Positions 46,201-57,560 of a stretch of 64,000 bases of DNA are shown here, piece by piece. The translations under genes were made by a program, and so were the position numbers. The stretch lies in the NCBI GenBank assembly GCA_051530055.1, contig CM121341.1, positions 8,680,001 to 8,744,000 on the forward strand, read 5' to 3'. Positions within the stretch are counted from its first letter, which is position 1; the number at the start of each line of letters is the position of its first letter. The notes beneath the pieces are model-generated. The model searched no databases. It worked only from the letters and a program-made list of their open reading frames with translations, and was not told the DNA's origin. The stretch comes from Neoechinorhynchus agilis. Its lineage: Eukaryota; Acanthocephala.

Positions 46201-47065
46201 AAACTGAGTATCCTTTCTACAAATGTTGTTGCGTATCCTTCGACTCCTGGAGTCGTTTCTTAAATGGCATAGAATAACTTGTAGATAGCGTCCACCGTAT
46301 ATATTTTTTTGTGTGACAACGCTTTAACTATTAAGGCACTATCTGCAATACAAGAAGTTATTGGGAAACCAGACAGTGAACCTTAAAGACATGGAAGATC
46401 TCTCCCCTCAGATATACCGGAGTTTAAACTTCATTCTTAACTACGAAGAAGATGACTTTGAAACAACTTTTGAACTATACATGGCCACTGACCAGGATGT
46501 CTACGGTGACATCGTGACCCACGAGTTCGTACCGGGCGGTAAGGGCATTCGAGTTAATCGCGAAAACGCCGCCGAGTACGTTGAGCACTATTTAGACTAC
46601 TTTTTTAACTCTTCAGTATCTGCCCAGTTCAATGCGTTCAATGAAGCATTCCACAGTGTGGTCAGTGGCCAAGTTCTACAACTCTTTCAACCTCATGAAC
46701 TCCAGCAAATGATCGTTGGTAAACGGCACTTTGATTTCGCTCAAATGGAAAACGTATGCATATACAATGGCGAATACTTTGCAAATCACCAAGTTATTCG
46801 CTGGTTCTGGGAAGTCCTGCATTCTTTGTCGAATGAAGATAAACGGAAATTTTTGCTATTTTTAACAGGCAGTGATCGATTACCAATGTCAGGGTTAAAG
46901 AATTTTAAGATTTTTATTCAACCAACCTATGGAGGAGACGCTTACTTACCTGTCGCTCATACTTGTTTCAATCTATTAGACTTACCAAAGTACAGCAGCA
47001 AGGAAATTCTTAAAATGAAACTATGTCAAGCGATTGAACATAACAAGGGATTCTCTTTGGTATGA
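43248..47065 (+). CDS. HERC4: HERC4-type E3 ubiquitin ligase (RCC1 repeats + HECT)
   Basis: A small-HERC ubiquitin ligase. Four exons: 43248-44003, about 44065-44893, 44936-45824 and 46336-47065. The N-terminus is a seven-bladed RCC1-like propeller starting MLCCGHSDKGQLGLG, with repeats such as VCSCGSNDFGQLGHS, YAMGGNQFGQLGVG, VFSFGSNQFGQLGIG and VFSFGSGTYGQLGHGS, then KIFELMGSIVTQVACG. The C-terminal HECT domain shows VFFYGEEGLDAGGVKKEFF, MFRLFEESNCIWF, VCGLAIYNDTIIDLNFP, QMIVGKRHFDF, FLTGSDRLP and the catalytic-Cys loop LPVAHTCFNLLDLP, ending GFSLV. Length (about 1080 residues) and order match HERC4 end to end. The first intron has two possible acceptors, one adding VRR. The third intron (511 nt) has a weak donor. 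All key residues are present. Confidence 0.94.
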
Positions 47066-47914
47066 TTAAAAAAACCTATTCTGTACGATCTCGGACAAAA
47101 TGTAAACTAGCGAATTCAATAGCCAACCTATCCTTCGCACTACACAAAATAAATCTTAAAAAGAATATCACAAACTTTACTTGGCATTCAAAATATCATC
47201 GTCGTCACAAAACTCTCTCTCTCGCTCGTGTTCAACAACAAAGGAACACAATTTAAATACCAATCAATGCTCTTCTCAGGTGGTCTGCTTAATACTGGCG
47301 TCCCAAACTTTTGATGTTCTCAAAAAAACAGACTTTAATTTTTTCAAAAAGCGAAATTTTGGAATTTTCCACGTAGCCAACATTTCCTAAGTCTTTTCTG
47401 GTCGCAAATGGTCCAGCGAACAAGCAATTCTCTGTTTTTGAGGCATTCTTTTTTCAGACTCATCTTTCCTCGACGTGTTAGATCTGAGTTAGTTAAGTTT
47501 TCGTGGATTTTATTCGCAGGGGAAATGAAGTTATTGTTCTGGCGCAGCTTAACTTCCCTCGACCGAATGCGATCCTCTTCAGGCATCTATAAAAAAAATG
47601 CGTTTTAGATTAATTGGTATACTTACATCAAAGGAACTCAGGTATACACCGGGTCGGGAAGCTTTGAAAATGATCTCACACTTCCTTGAGTGTTGGTTGC
47701 TATCTCTTGGAATCATCCTCAAATTCCAAGACTCAACATATAGACATAAAAAGCGAATCCTTGATCATTCCATGTTTGAGGAGCTGTGATGAAATCTACA
47801 TCGGTCAACTAGCTTAAAAAAAGAGGATGGACCAAAGGTTGCTTAAGAAAGGGAAACACGTCGTCTGAAATTTGTATTTAGTACAGAGTCCTCGGATACA
47901 GCCATCGTATCTAC
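47066..47914. other. No recognised gene
   Basis: HERC 3' flank and AT-rich DNA with short open frames only. Confidence 0.35.
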
Positions 47915-49037
47915 TGAGATTCGATCAAACTTCTTTTATTACATTTGAAAACTTAAATTTTATAGTATTTTCGATATCGCTCAAAGGTTCCTTTCAAAAG
48001 TATTTAATTGAGATTCGATCAAACTTCTTTTATTACATTTGAAAACTTAAATTTTATAGTATTTCCGATCTCGCTCAAAGGTTCCTTTCAAAAGTATTTA
48101 ATTGAGATTCGATCAAACTTCTTTTATTACATTTGAAAACTTAAATTTTATAGTATTTCCGATATCGCTCAAAGGTTCCTTTCAAAAGTATTTAATTGAG
48201 ATTCGATCAAACTTCTTTTATTACATTTGAAAACTTAAATTTTATAGTATTTTCGATCTCGCTCAAAGGTTCCTTTCAAAAGTATTTATTGAGATTCGAT
48301 CAAACTTCTTTTATTACATTTGAAAACTTAAATTTTATAGTATTTCCGATCTCGCTCAAAGGTTCCTTTCAAAAGTATTTAATTGAGATTCGATCAAACT
48401 TCTTTTATTACATTTGAAAACTTAAATTTTATAGTATTTCCGATATCGCTCAAAGGTTCCTTTCAAAAGTATTTAATTGAGATTCGATCAAACTTCTTTT
48501 ATTACATTTGAAAACTTAAATTTTATAGTATTTCCGATCTCGCTCAAAGGTTCCTTTCAAAAGTATTTAATTGAGATTCGATCAAACTTCTTTTATTACA
48601 TTTGAAAACTTAAATTTTATAGTATTTCCGATATCGCTCAAAGGTTCCTTTCAAAAGTATTTAATTGAGATTCGATCAAACTTCTTTTATTACATTTGAA
48701 AACTTAAATTTTATAGTATTTCCGATCTCGCTCAAAGGTTCCTTTCAAAAGTATTTATTGAGATTCGATCAAACTTCTTTTATTACATTTGAAAACTTAA
48801 ATTTTATAGTATTTCCGATCTCGCTCAAAGGTTCCTTTCAAAAGTATTTATTGAGATTCGATCAAACTTCTTTTATTACATTTGAAAACTTAAATTTTAT
48901 AGTATTTCCGATATCGCTCAAAGGTTCCTTTCAAAAGTATTTAATTGAGATTCGATCAAACTTCTTTTATTACATTTGAAAACTTAAATTTTATAGTATT
49001 TCCGATCTCGCTAAAAGGTTCCTTTCAAAAGTATCTA
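47915..49037. repeat. 94-bp satellite, about 12 tandem units
   Basis: The unit contains TGAGATTCGATCAAACTTCT, TTTATTACATTTGAAAACTT, ATTTTATAGTATTTCCGAT and CAAAGGTTCCTTTCAAAAGT. ATATCGCTC and ATCTCGCTC variants alternate through much of the array, and the TATTTAATTGAG junction is TATTTATTGAG in some units. That gives a dimer-like higher-order pattern. Confidence 0.95.
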
Positions 49038-49440
49038 TTCGTTGCCAATAACAAGTCAGATTATCAACCTAAATTGAGATTTGAGCTTCCTTGATCATTC
49101 TACGGAAATATTAAAATTACTTCTCATCACTTTGCTTTGAACAAAAGAATCGGATGAACTCACTTGTTACACTGTATAAAATTGGTAAATATCGATTCTT
49201 GAACTTTCCAATGATAAAGAGTACCATCTTAAAAAAAACTTGATCGATGGTGAAACATGTTTTTAAAGCATTTTTTAATTGAAGTGTCGAATTAACTCAG
49301 ATATATGTCGTTCGTGAAGCTAGAGATCTAAAAAAGGGACTTACCGTATCATGCAAGATTGTTTAATGAACGACACATAGGAAGTTGTAAGAAATAATTA
49401 TTTATTTACATTCACACATAATTTGAATAAAAAGGTTTTC
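49038..49440. other. No recognised gene; probable 3' UTR of the Ig receptor
   Basis: AT-rich DNA downstream (minus strand) of the receptor stop codon. Confidence 0.35.
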
Positions 49441-52400
49441 CTATACAGTACTTTGTTGTCGGTATTGTTGATCATCGAGCGAATCCATTCCTTCGCATGG
49501 ATCAACGATGGTCGACTCGATTTGACGGCTATTGCGTCCGAATGCGCATTCCAAAGGGTTTAGTTCTCAAAAGCGAGAAAACTTTGGGGTAATTGAGTTG
49601 GTAAGCTGGCAGGAAACTCACGATGAGCTTCACCGAGATCTACGGCGAAGGGTGGGAGTCCATACCAACAGGAAGCCGTGGATTGGGGAACGGTCTAAAT
49701 AGGTCAGAGATCTTATAACCGAAAAAAAACCGGATATGAATTTACTTTATTAAAACAATAATTTAATACAGCCGGAATTCAAGCACGCCTTAGCCATAAA
49801 TGAAAATGATTAATAAATGTTTAACAACTGAAGTCAACGACAATGGTACGGTTAGATGTCGAGCTGGTCCTAGTAATCCGCATAGTTAAAAAATATTAAA
49901 ATATAATTATTAAGTTATTAAAGTCTTAATTTTAACGCTCGAAGGGATTTTCCACTGCATAAGAGTTATAATTAGACGTTGAGGCACATTTGGGACCTCA
50001 GATTTGAACACTAACTATTCCAAAGTAAATGTTCAGTTTAATTATTGAATATTCTTAAAACAATGGCCAACGACGTTTTAAGGAGCCGATTAAAATATCA
50101 ATCTACGTATTTGTTGATTTAAAAAATATTAAAGAAGAAAGTCGACACCAGATTGTTAAAAATATTATCAATCTTAGGAGAATTGTTGCAATTTTTTTGT
50201 AGTAAAATAAAAAACATTAAATGCCCGAATTTGAACTTTTTTTTCACTGACCATCCAATCGATTGTTCCACGCTGTGTTGTAGAAGTGCCATCTACATCT
50301 AACGGTCCGACCGTTCCGTTACTTGAAATGGCTCTTAGATCACTATCTGACTCTTCGTCGCAATTCCTTTGACCATCATTTTTTCCCTCATGATTGGTTT
50401 TGACTTTTATGGTCTTTTTGCTACGTCTCACCATTGAGAGAATAATCACGGCAATTGATAAAATAGACGTAATAATCATTATTCCAACAATGGCACTCCA
50501 AAGAGGATTTAAATAACTAGATTCTAAAATGTGAAGAACTTTAATAGAAATTTTGATCGTTTCGACCAAAAAAAGTACCGTAAATAAGTAGCCATACACT
50601 TGCGGATGACATTCCATGTTCGTTCAACGCACAGCAATTATAAAGACCGACGTCTGATTCGGTTACAGATTTAATAAACAGAATGCTGTACATTTCTTCA
50701 TCAGTCCAACTTTCTTCAATTTTGTATTTTTCATCTTGAATCGAAGATACGTGATCCACACTGATGAATCGGTTACTTGCGCTATTCGTCCAAAATAGTT
50801 CCTAATATTCAGCAAGAATAATAGCCAATGATTATTTTCGAGATCTTACATTGAACTTTGGCAAGATCTGCACTGCACATACTAATCTGGCAGTCGATCC
50901 AATATCAACAACATCTTGAGAAATCGGCCTTATCACTGGACTACCTTTTTTTTGGCAAAGTTTTTTAATCCACGAACACATAAAGTGTATTTACCATCTT
51001 TTATAAGTCTCAGAGTCCTTGTAAAAGTTCCAAGTCCACTTATAATAGCCACGCATTGGTATTCTTGCACTTGGCCAACGCTCGTAATGAGATCTGGTCT
51101 TACGAGCAGATTTGATTGACTAACGATTTGATTCCCATGGAGCCATCGAATAAAAGCCCGAGGATTTGAGTCAACGTAACAACCAAAAGCCTCAATGACT
51201 TCGTTCGGCTTCAGGAGGTGCATTCGAATACCAGCCCATGGTTGCAAGTGGTCTTTGTCCATAAAAAACGATGGACCGTCTGATAAAATGAACTAATTCA
51301 TTAAGGCTAAGTGCAAAAACAAAGGATATACTCACATAATACATTCATTTTAACGGTTGTGTTCTTTGAACCTGCCACGTTTTGAATCTCACAAGTGAAC
51401 TCTGCATCCTGAAGATGTCGTTTTACTTTGATGGATATTGTGGAATTGGAGCTAAATATCCGCTGTGTTTCGTTCACTTTCTTATACCACCTAAAATTAA
51501 GGAAACTATTACAAAATCAAGTATTTTAGACAAAATTCAATTTGTTGGAAGAGTCAAGTCTTAAATGTGATGTTTCCAGGAATGTGGACCAACTCGTCGA
51601 AAGGATTTTTATTATTAATAACTAGCGAACCAATTGTTTTCTAAGAAAATTAATTAAAAAGTTTCGTTCTAGCGCATCTTACAACAAAAAGATAATGACG
51701 CTCTGAAGATCTCTCATTGAATTCTCAAATATCGGCAGCACTTACCTAAACTGATAAAATATGGTGAAGAAAATAAGAACTGAGAAATTCGATTTTATTG
51801 TGAATTTTCGGACAGCACTAACACATATTTGAAAAAAAAACTTACAAGCAATAAGGCCGAAAATTCACAATAAAATCGAATTTCTTAGTTCTTATTTTCT
51901 TCACCATATTTTATCAACAATGTTAAATATATATTCGACTTACCTAAACTCCTCCGTTATATCATGACTACCACCAGCCTTATTAACACAAGTCAAATTA
52001 AGAATCTGTCCTTGAGTTACTGCTAAGGTTAAACCGGATTTTGATGCTGAGGACATAATGTGAACGGATGGAAGAGTTGGAAACTGAATTAAAGTAGACA
52101 CGAGCTTTCTACTAGTTATTCCATGCTTCCCTCCTTCATGAATGACCCAGCAATCAAGGTTTTTCCCTTGCCACAATTTATCTGCTTTGAACTGGATTGT
52201 ACTTTCGGTCGACCAATACGTTCGGTTGATTGGGTAGCTACTGTAAGATACATTGAACGAATGCCGTTTAATGAACCTCTCGGGATCCCATTTAATTCTA
52301 GAAGCTGGGAAGGAATATTCCGCAAGGCAAGTAACGGATGTCAATTCGTTCTCGTGAATTTGTAAAGGTTTGTGGATCGATATTGTACGAGCTGGTCCTT

Positions 52401-53950
52401 TAGAAAATATGAGCCGTTTTGTTACAAAAACATTTTTCTTCAATTCAAACTTACTTATTAGATTGACATATGCCAGGCGAGATTGATGGCCACTGGATAA
52501 TGGACTTGTCTTCGGTACTTGACATTGATAAGTTCCCATATCAGCTTCCTCGATGTTTCTTATGAAAAGATTGTGTTCACCTGTTAGCGAAAAAACGAGA
52601 TGATTGACAAAGACACGAATTCTTGATTATTGGGGATTTCTCGCGATGTAATGAGGATGCGTAAAGGTAAGAATGATCGGAGACACCGGCGAGCCATAAT
52701 TGAACTTTAAAAAATAAAGTGCCGATTCCTACAATTAGAATAGGTTTCAAAAATAATTTTTCTATTCTTGGTAATTTCCTAAATTCCTTATGAAAAAATT
52801 GTGTTCAACTGTCTTTGAAGAAGGAAAAAACAAGATACAGGGACCTCGGTTGAAATCATTATTTCGTTCCGTTTGGCGTTGAGACACTCGGATCGTTTGG
52901 TATAGCGGCGCGAAGGACTTGGTCTAGGAATTGTCTGAGAGATTGAGACGAACCACTGGCGATCCGAGATCCTCCCTTCCTTTCGACCGTTACAGCACCA
53001 GGACGACAGCTCAGTGATCCAGAGCGTTGGTGAAAAATAGAAGCCATTTGTTGATTGCAGTAAAAATTAAGAGAGAGTAAAAATGATTTTATTTGATTTC
53101 TTTGCTTGCTTATTTACTGAAAATGGACTAATTTGATTAATAGACAGAAAACCTTGTAACATCCATTTTCGCGAAAGAGAAGAGCTTCGATGCAACCGGT
53201 TACTATTTACACACTAATTTTAATTTAAAACATTGCGAAAACATTTTATGAACAGCATTATCTTAACTGCTTACATAATCATTCATTGCCCTAGAAAAAA
53301 CTGTCAAAGCAAACCCGAATATTATCATTAAGTACAAATTTATGGACACATGACTTTTTAATTGTAATGGTTCTACTTAGTTTCTAATGGGAGGAAGTCC
53401 AAATTTGTCCTTAAATTATTCCCGTCCTGCCATTTGAAGTTTCTCCAATCGAATCTATAATTAGTTTGAGCAATTGGATTATATTTCGCATAAATCAAAA
53501 AACTTAAGAATTTTCATAAATGGGTTTTTTTGGTTGGAACCCACGTTTTTTGCTCAACTTTTCACATCAATTAAAACCCTTCCATTTTTGCACACCACAT
53601 TAGCAAATGACTGGTACCTTCGGTCCATTTAGACTACTAACCTTTTCTAGGATCACCAACGATACTATACCGAGGATAAGCAGGAAGAGACCGAGTTTTT
53701 CCAGCGTACAGAATCCGTTTTGGCACCAGATCGCTTGTTTTGTTGGATCATTTAGAATGCAGTAGAGTGTAATATTAACCGATGGTTCAGTCAAGATATT
53801 CTGCGGTTGCCGCTTAAAGATACTTATCGAATCTAGCTTCAGTAATGAGTACGAGTCAGTTGTTAATTTTAGCTCACCTGCAACTATTGAGGGTACGCTC
53901 ATTAGAATAAATGAAGCAATAACTGTTAGTAATGGCCTATTTAGGTTCAT
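49441..53950 (-). CDS. Kirrel/NEPH/SYG-1-like Ig adhesion receptor
   Basis: A single-pass cell-adhesion protein with five Ig domains, as in vertebrate Kirrel, fly Kirre/Rst and worm SYG-1, which act in synapse choice, myoblast fusion and filtration slits. Exons, high to low: 53642-53950 (signal peptide, Ig1 start), 52455-52580 (Ig1 end, DMGTYQCQVP), 51944-52397 (Ig2-3), 51336-51490 (FTCEIQNVAG), 50995-51279 (Ig4), 50850-50944 (SPVIRPISQDVVDIGS), 50579-50801 (Ig5, DVGLYNCCALNEHG) and 50252-50523 (TM helix SAIVGIMIITSILSIAVIIL, basic stop). The tail exons 49622-49694 and 49441-49565, linked by a GTGAGT donor, end in QQSTV, a class I PDZ ligand. The last link (557-nt intron) is inferred. In exon 1, Ig1 changes frame after GFCTLEK at an A5 run (one base short) and resumes as TRSLPAYPRYSIVGDPRK; this may be an assembly error or a real lesion. 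Confidence 0.82.
51741..51950. mobile_element. Hairpin insertion in Kirrel-like intron with duplicated splice-donor sequence
   Basis: Arms 51753-51811 and 51857-51915 are near-perfect 59-bp inverted repeats (GATAAAATATGGTGAAGAAA against TTCTTCACCATATTTTATC). CTTACCTAAACT, which on the minus strand contains the exon's GTAAG donor, occurs at both 51741-51752 and 51939-51950. The right copy is about 22 bp beyond the arm. Confidence 0.7.
52840..53045 (+). mobile_element. LINE 3'-end relic in Kirrel-like intron 1
   Basis: The plus strand reads HYFVPFGVETLGSFGIAARR and then, in another frame, LRRTTGDPRSSLPFDR. This is the extreme C-terminal block also seen at about 28600-28730. It is about 200 bp, severely 5'-truncated and frame-disrupted. 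Confidence 0.75.
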
Positions 53951-56020
53951 TCTTTGTTGATTCGGTGGTTGTCATTGAATAGATGGAGCAGTTGGAATCG
54001 CCATAGGTGGCGGCTCTGTTGGTTTTTCGTCGGATAATCTGTAAGAGTGATTTCCCTGTAGGGGAGCGCAAATATTTACTACACTCAATTCGCTCGTTGA
54101 AGCTCTTTATTAGAGCACCTGCTCGGGAAAATCTGACAGGAGATTTCGATGGACGGGTCTTATCGTCGATTTGTCAGAGGAAAAATGGATAGGATTTATC
54201 AGTACCACGTGTGTGAAAGTTATCGCCTTCGACGGTGTAGATCTTCATTTGTCAAAAGGAGGAGATGGCAGTTATGTGCGGTTAGGGTGGAGCAATCAAA
54301 AATGATGTGTCATTTTGACACGATTTCAATTAAAAAGGTGGAGGAAGCGCACAAATAGTAAAATCGTTGAGTCCACATTGCTGTGTTCTACAAAACGAAT
54401 GGAGTCTATCGATCGACGTCGGACGTTTGGTCCAAATAAAAGCGGTTTGCTATGATGAAAAGAGCCATCTCCGGGGGATTCCCGGCTTTTGTGTCAATCA
54501 TTCTCCAACGCGTATGGAAAATATGCGATGGACAATAGCGATGGATCGATTGAATCTCTTATCTTTACATGTGATACAGTGTCCTAAATTGCACCACTGG
54601 GACAAGGGCAAAGTGGTGATCGAGGAAATATAAGAGAGATTAAAATGACCAATAAAGACACAAAAGGTGTCAAAAGAACCGTTTTGGTTCGTGTCTATAA
54701 CGGCAAAGTGCCACTCGGTTCCTTCTAATCTATTCGCACACCCACCCAGCCTTCAAGTCAAAATATTCAAATAGAACAAGCGACGGCTACTGTTGTGGCT
54801 GCTGCCGAGCGAGAGCGAGAGATGGGGTATAGTCGTAAATTATTAACAACCTGAAGATGATGTCTGTTGGTTTTTAGGACGACGACCGAGTGATCGACAT
54901 GAAGAAAAATGCTTTTAACTTTATCAGGACAGGAGCGGAAATGGAATGTGTTTAATATTCTTCGGTCGATTTAGAAGAGTGACTGGACTGTCACGGACTC
55001 TCCGGTGCCGATAGACAGAACCCTGAAGCTTTCCTCGTCGATCGAAACCATAGTTTAATTGCCTCCTGTACAAACAACTTCTTCTCTTGTGGGGAACCAT
55101 CGCATTTTAAAAGACTAATGACAGAGTTTTAAAGGAAAAGGCACACTTGGTGTGTATTGATCGATTGAGCAAATACAGGGACTTTCCCAGGAAAAGATTG
55201 GAGAAGATAAACGTTACTTTGACAGTGCCAAGGATCAGCTATAATCCAGTGAGGGATAAAACACCTGTCATTTCCCACGGTCTACCGCATTCTGAGATAG
55301 TCTTAGGCTGTTTTTATCCCGTTCAGATCTTCGTTGTTTTGGAAGATGTGCTCTGAAGTAGAAGGAACATCTCGACCGTTGGCCAGACGTCGCCCACATA
55401 ATCAACTATGATGATGAATGGTTAATCATGTCGAGCGACCGAATTCCTAAACCTCTTCCTCCTGATTTTCTAGACCAATCCTAAATAATTAGTACGATCC
55501 TACTAATGAATTAGACATTGTTAGGACATTCCTTGAATGCGAGGACGATCTTTTGGTCGTTCGTACGCTTCTCAATATTAGACCGAGCAACCAAGTGGAA
55601 TGGAGCAAATGGAAGCGTGTGCCGTGTTTGTGTGATCTCGAGCAGAGAATCTTGAGAGAGACGGTTGTGTTATAACGGCCATATTAATCTGCAGCCAAAA
55701 GACTTTTTGTTTCAGTTAGGATAATTGTTTTTAAACTCGTCTTATTGGGCATTACAGACCAAGAATAATGCAATGAACTTCTAATTTGTACTTTAACTAA
55801 TTTATACATGAAGTCCTGCCTTTATTCATCCTCATTCCAACCAACAAGAACGCGTGACAAACATCTTCGGCAAGCTGTACTCTAAGAAATGCAAAAATTT
55901 TCTATAAAATCATTTAGAAACCTTCTAGATAAACCGAAATTCTTAAATCTCAGTAAACTTAAATCGATCGTATAAAGTGTTATTATTCGTACCGAACTTG
56001 CAACAACATCTTCAAACATA
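53951..56020. other. No recognised gene; moderately coding-like composition
   Basis: 54000-55700 is less AT-rich than the flanks and has several frames of 60-90 codons on the plus strand, for example 54367-54633 (read-through of an exon-like frame with MENMRWTIAMDRLN). One non-ATG frame at about 54155-54305 reads DLSEEKWIGFISTTCVKVIA. No family was recognised and no exon chain could be linked, so no gene is called. Confidence 0.35.
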
Positions 56021-56031
56021 AAATTGTTATT

Positions 56032-56204
56032 GTACGTTGGCGAATATTCATTTGAGAAATATTTCACAAGGTTTTCCTTGCCTCGTCAGTATTGTTTGTC
56101 ATTAATAGACGCTTAATAGAAACTGAAGAGGCAAGGAAAATCTTGTGAAATATTTCTCAAATGAGCAACGATAACACCGGCGGGGACAGGATTCGCCAAC
56201 GTAC
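56032..56204. mobile_element. Foldback element, family D
   Basis: The left arm, 56032-56085 (GTACGTTGGCGAAT, then TTTGAGAAATATTTCACAAG), is the inverse of the right arm, 56123-56204 (CTTGTGAAATATTTCTCAAA to ATTCGCCAACGTAC). The left arm lacks about 28 bp present in the right. The right arm is shared with RPIA intron 2. Confidence 0.75.
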
Positions 56205-57560
56205 AATCAAATTCACCCCGAGCATACACCAATTTCATTTAAATCGATTTCAAGGCTGTTAAATTTTTAGAAAAATCAATCATGACAGAAGTTATGCTTT
56301 GCCTGTACAGTTCTCTAATCTTTATTAAATGAATTATTCGTATTTTGTAAAAATAAGAAATGCCTTTCAAGCTCTCTCTCTCGAGCTTTCACCAATTTCA
56401 AAATTATCGTATTCAATTTTTTTTATCACTTTATGGTGTGGGAGACAATTAACACCTATAAAAACCTTAAGTAAAAGAACTGCAATTGTAAAAATAATTC
56501 AGATATGCCGATGTTTAACCTTTGTACAAGATTTATTGGTTAGTCTTGCAAGTTGCGCATGTGAGGGAAATGCTTAAACTTCGCTCGTTTGTCGTGTATT
56601 TTAATATTTGGAATTCTAATCATTTCTAATGGATTCGTAGTCAGCGGTTTGACTGCATGGATTCCCGAGAGAGGACGAATGACGGGGTTTTAAAAATTTC
56701 TTATTAAGAATAAAGTGCCAACAACTTTATTGTGTTTCCTAAGTACCCGAGAACTTTTCATGAAGCTAAATAAATGATTTTTAATCATTCGGCACCGTCA
56801 TTCTGCATCATTGGCGCAAAATACTGAAGCAAGATTTTAAAATAAATCGATTTTTATAAGCAATAAATACGAAACGCATAAGTGAAGGTTTGTCGTACCG
56901 AAAATAAAGTGGAACAAGTTTATTTTTCTTTGATACGGTTTTTTTGGGCTTAATTGAACCAACTGCGAGTCTTGAGACGTCCATGAACTGACAGTGTTCA
57001 CGATTTCCTAACCTCATTTATAATTAAATCGATTGCATTTGTCCTTGACGTCTAAAAACTGACAATGTTCTTGGCATTACAGCAGCGACGACGACGATGA
57101 TGAACAATCCTACAATCGTAGGACGCATTTCTCGTCGAGAAAAACGTGCTCCACACACACAAACTGTCGCTTGTATTGTTCATCAGTGTCGTTGATGTGT
57201 GGTTGCGGCGGTTGTGGCGGTTGAAGTTTCGAGACCTCAATTGCTAACTACTAAAAGACTGCACGTCCGCTGGAGAATAAGCGCATATGAGGCGCTGAGA
57301 CACTTCGGCGTTCGAAGGGGGCACTCGTCTCTGTCTCTCCTAAATTTCGGGAGAACGTCAGTCCTATAGGGAAAGGGAATGAGACCAATTCTGTATGACT
57401 ACACCGCTGGACGAATCAACTAGCGATATCTACTTTGCTTCCTCTCCATTGCTGCTCACGGTCCACCGTTTTCTATAACGTACACCGAAATGAGTAGCAA
57501 AATTTTTAATGTCTCGACAACTGCCGCTCAGTCTTCTTTTTTTAAACTTTCAGAGAAATC
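56205..57560. other. No recognised gene; upstream of the F-BAR gene
   Basis: Short open frames without motifs. A TTTTTAAACTTTCAG acceptor-like site 7 nt before the ATG closes the region. Confidence 0.4.

Noticed and set aside
57052-57240. Minus-strand Arg/His-rich 62-codon frame near a GAC/GGT repeat-like stretch
   Set aside because: Low-complexity codons explain the composition; no other support.
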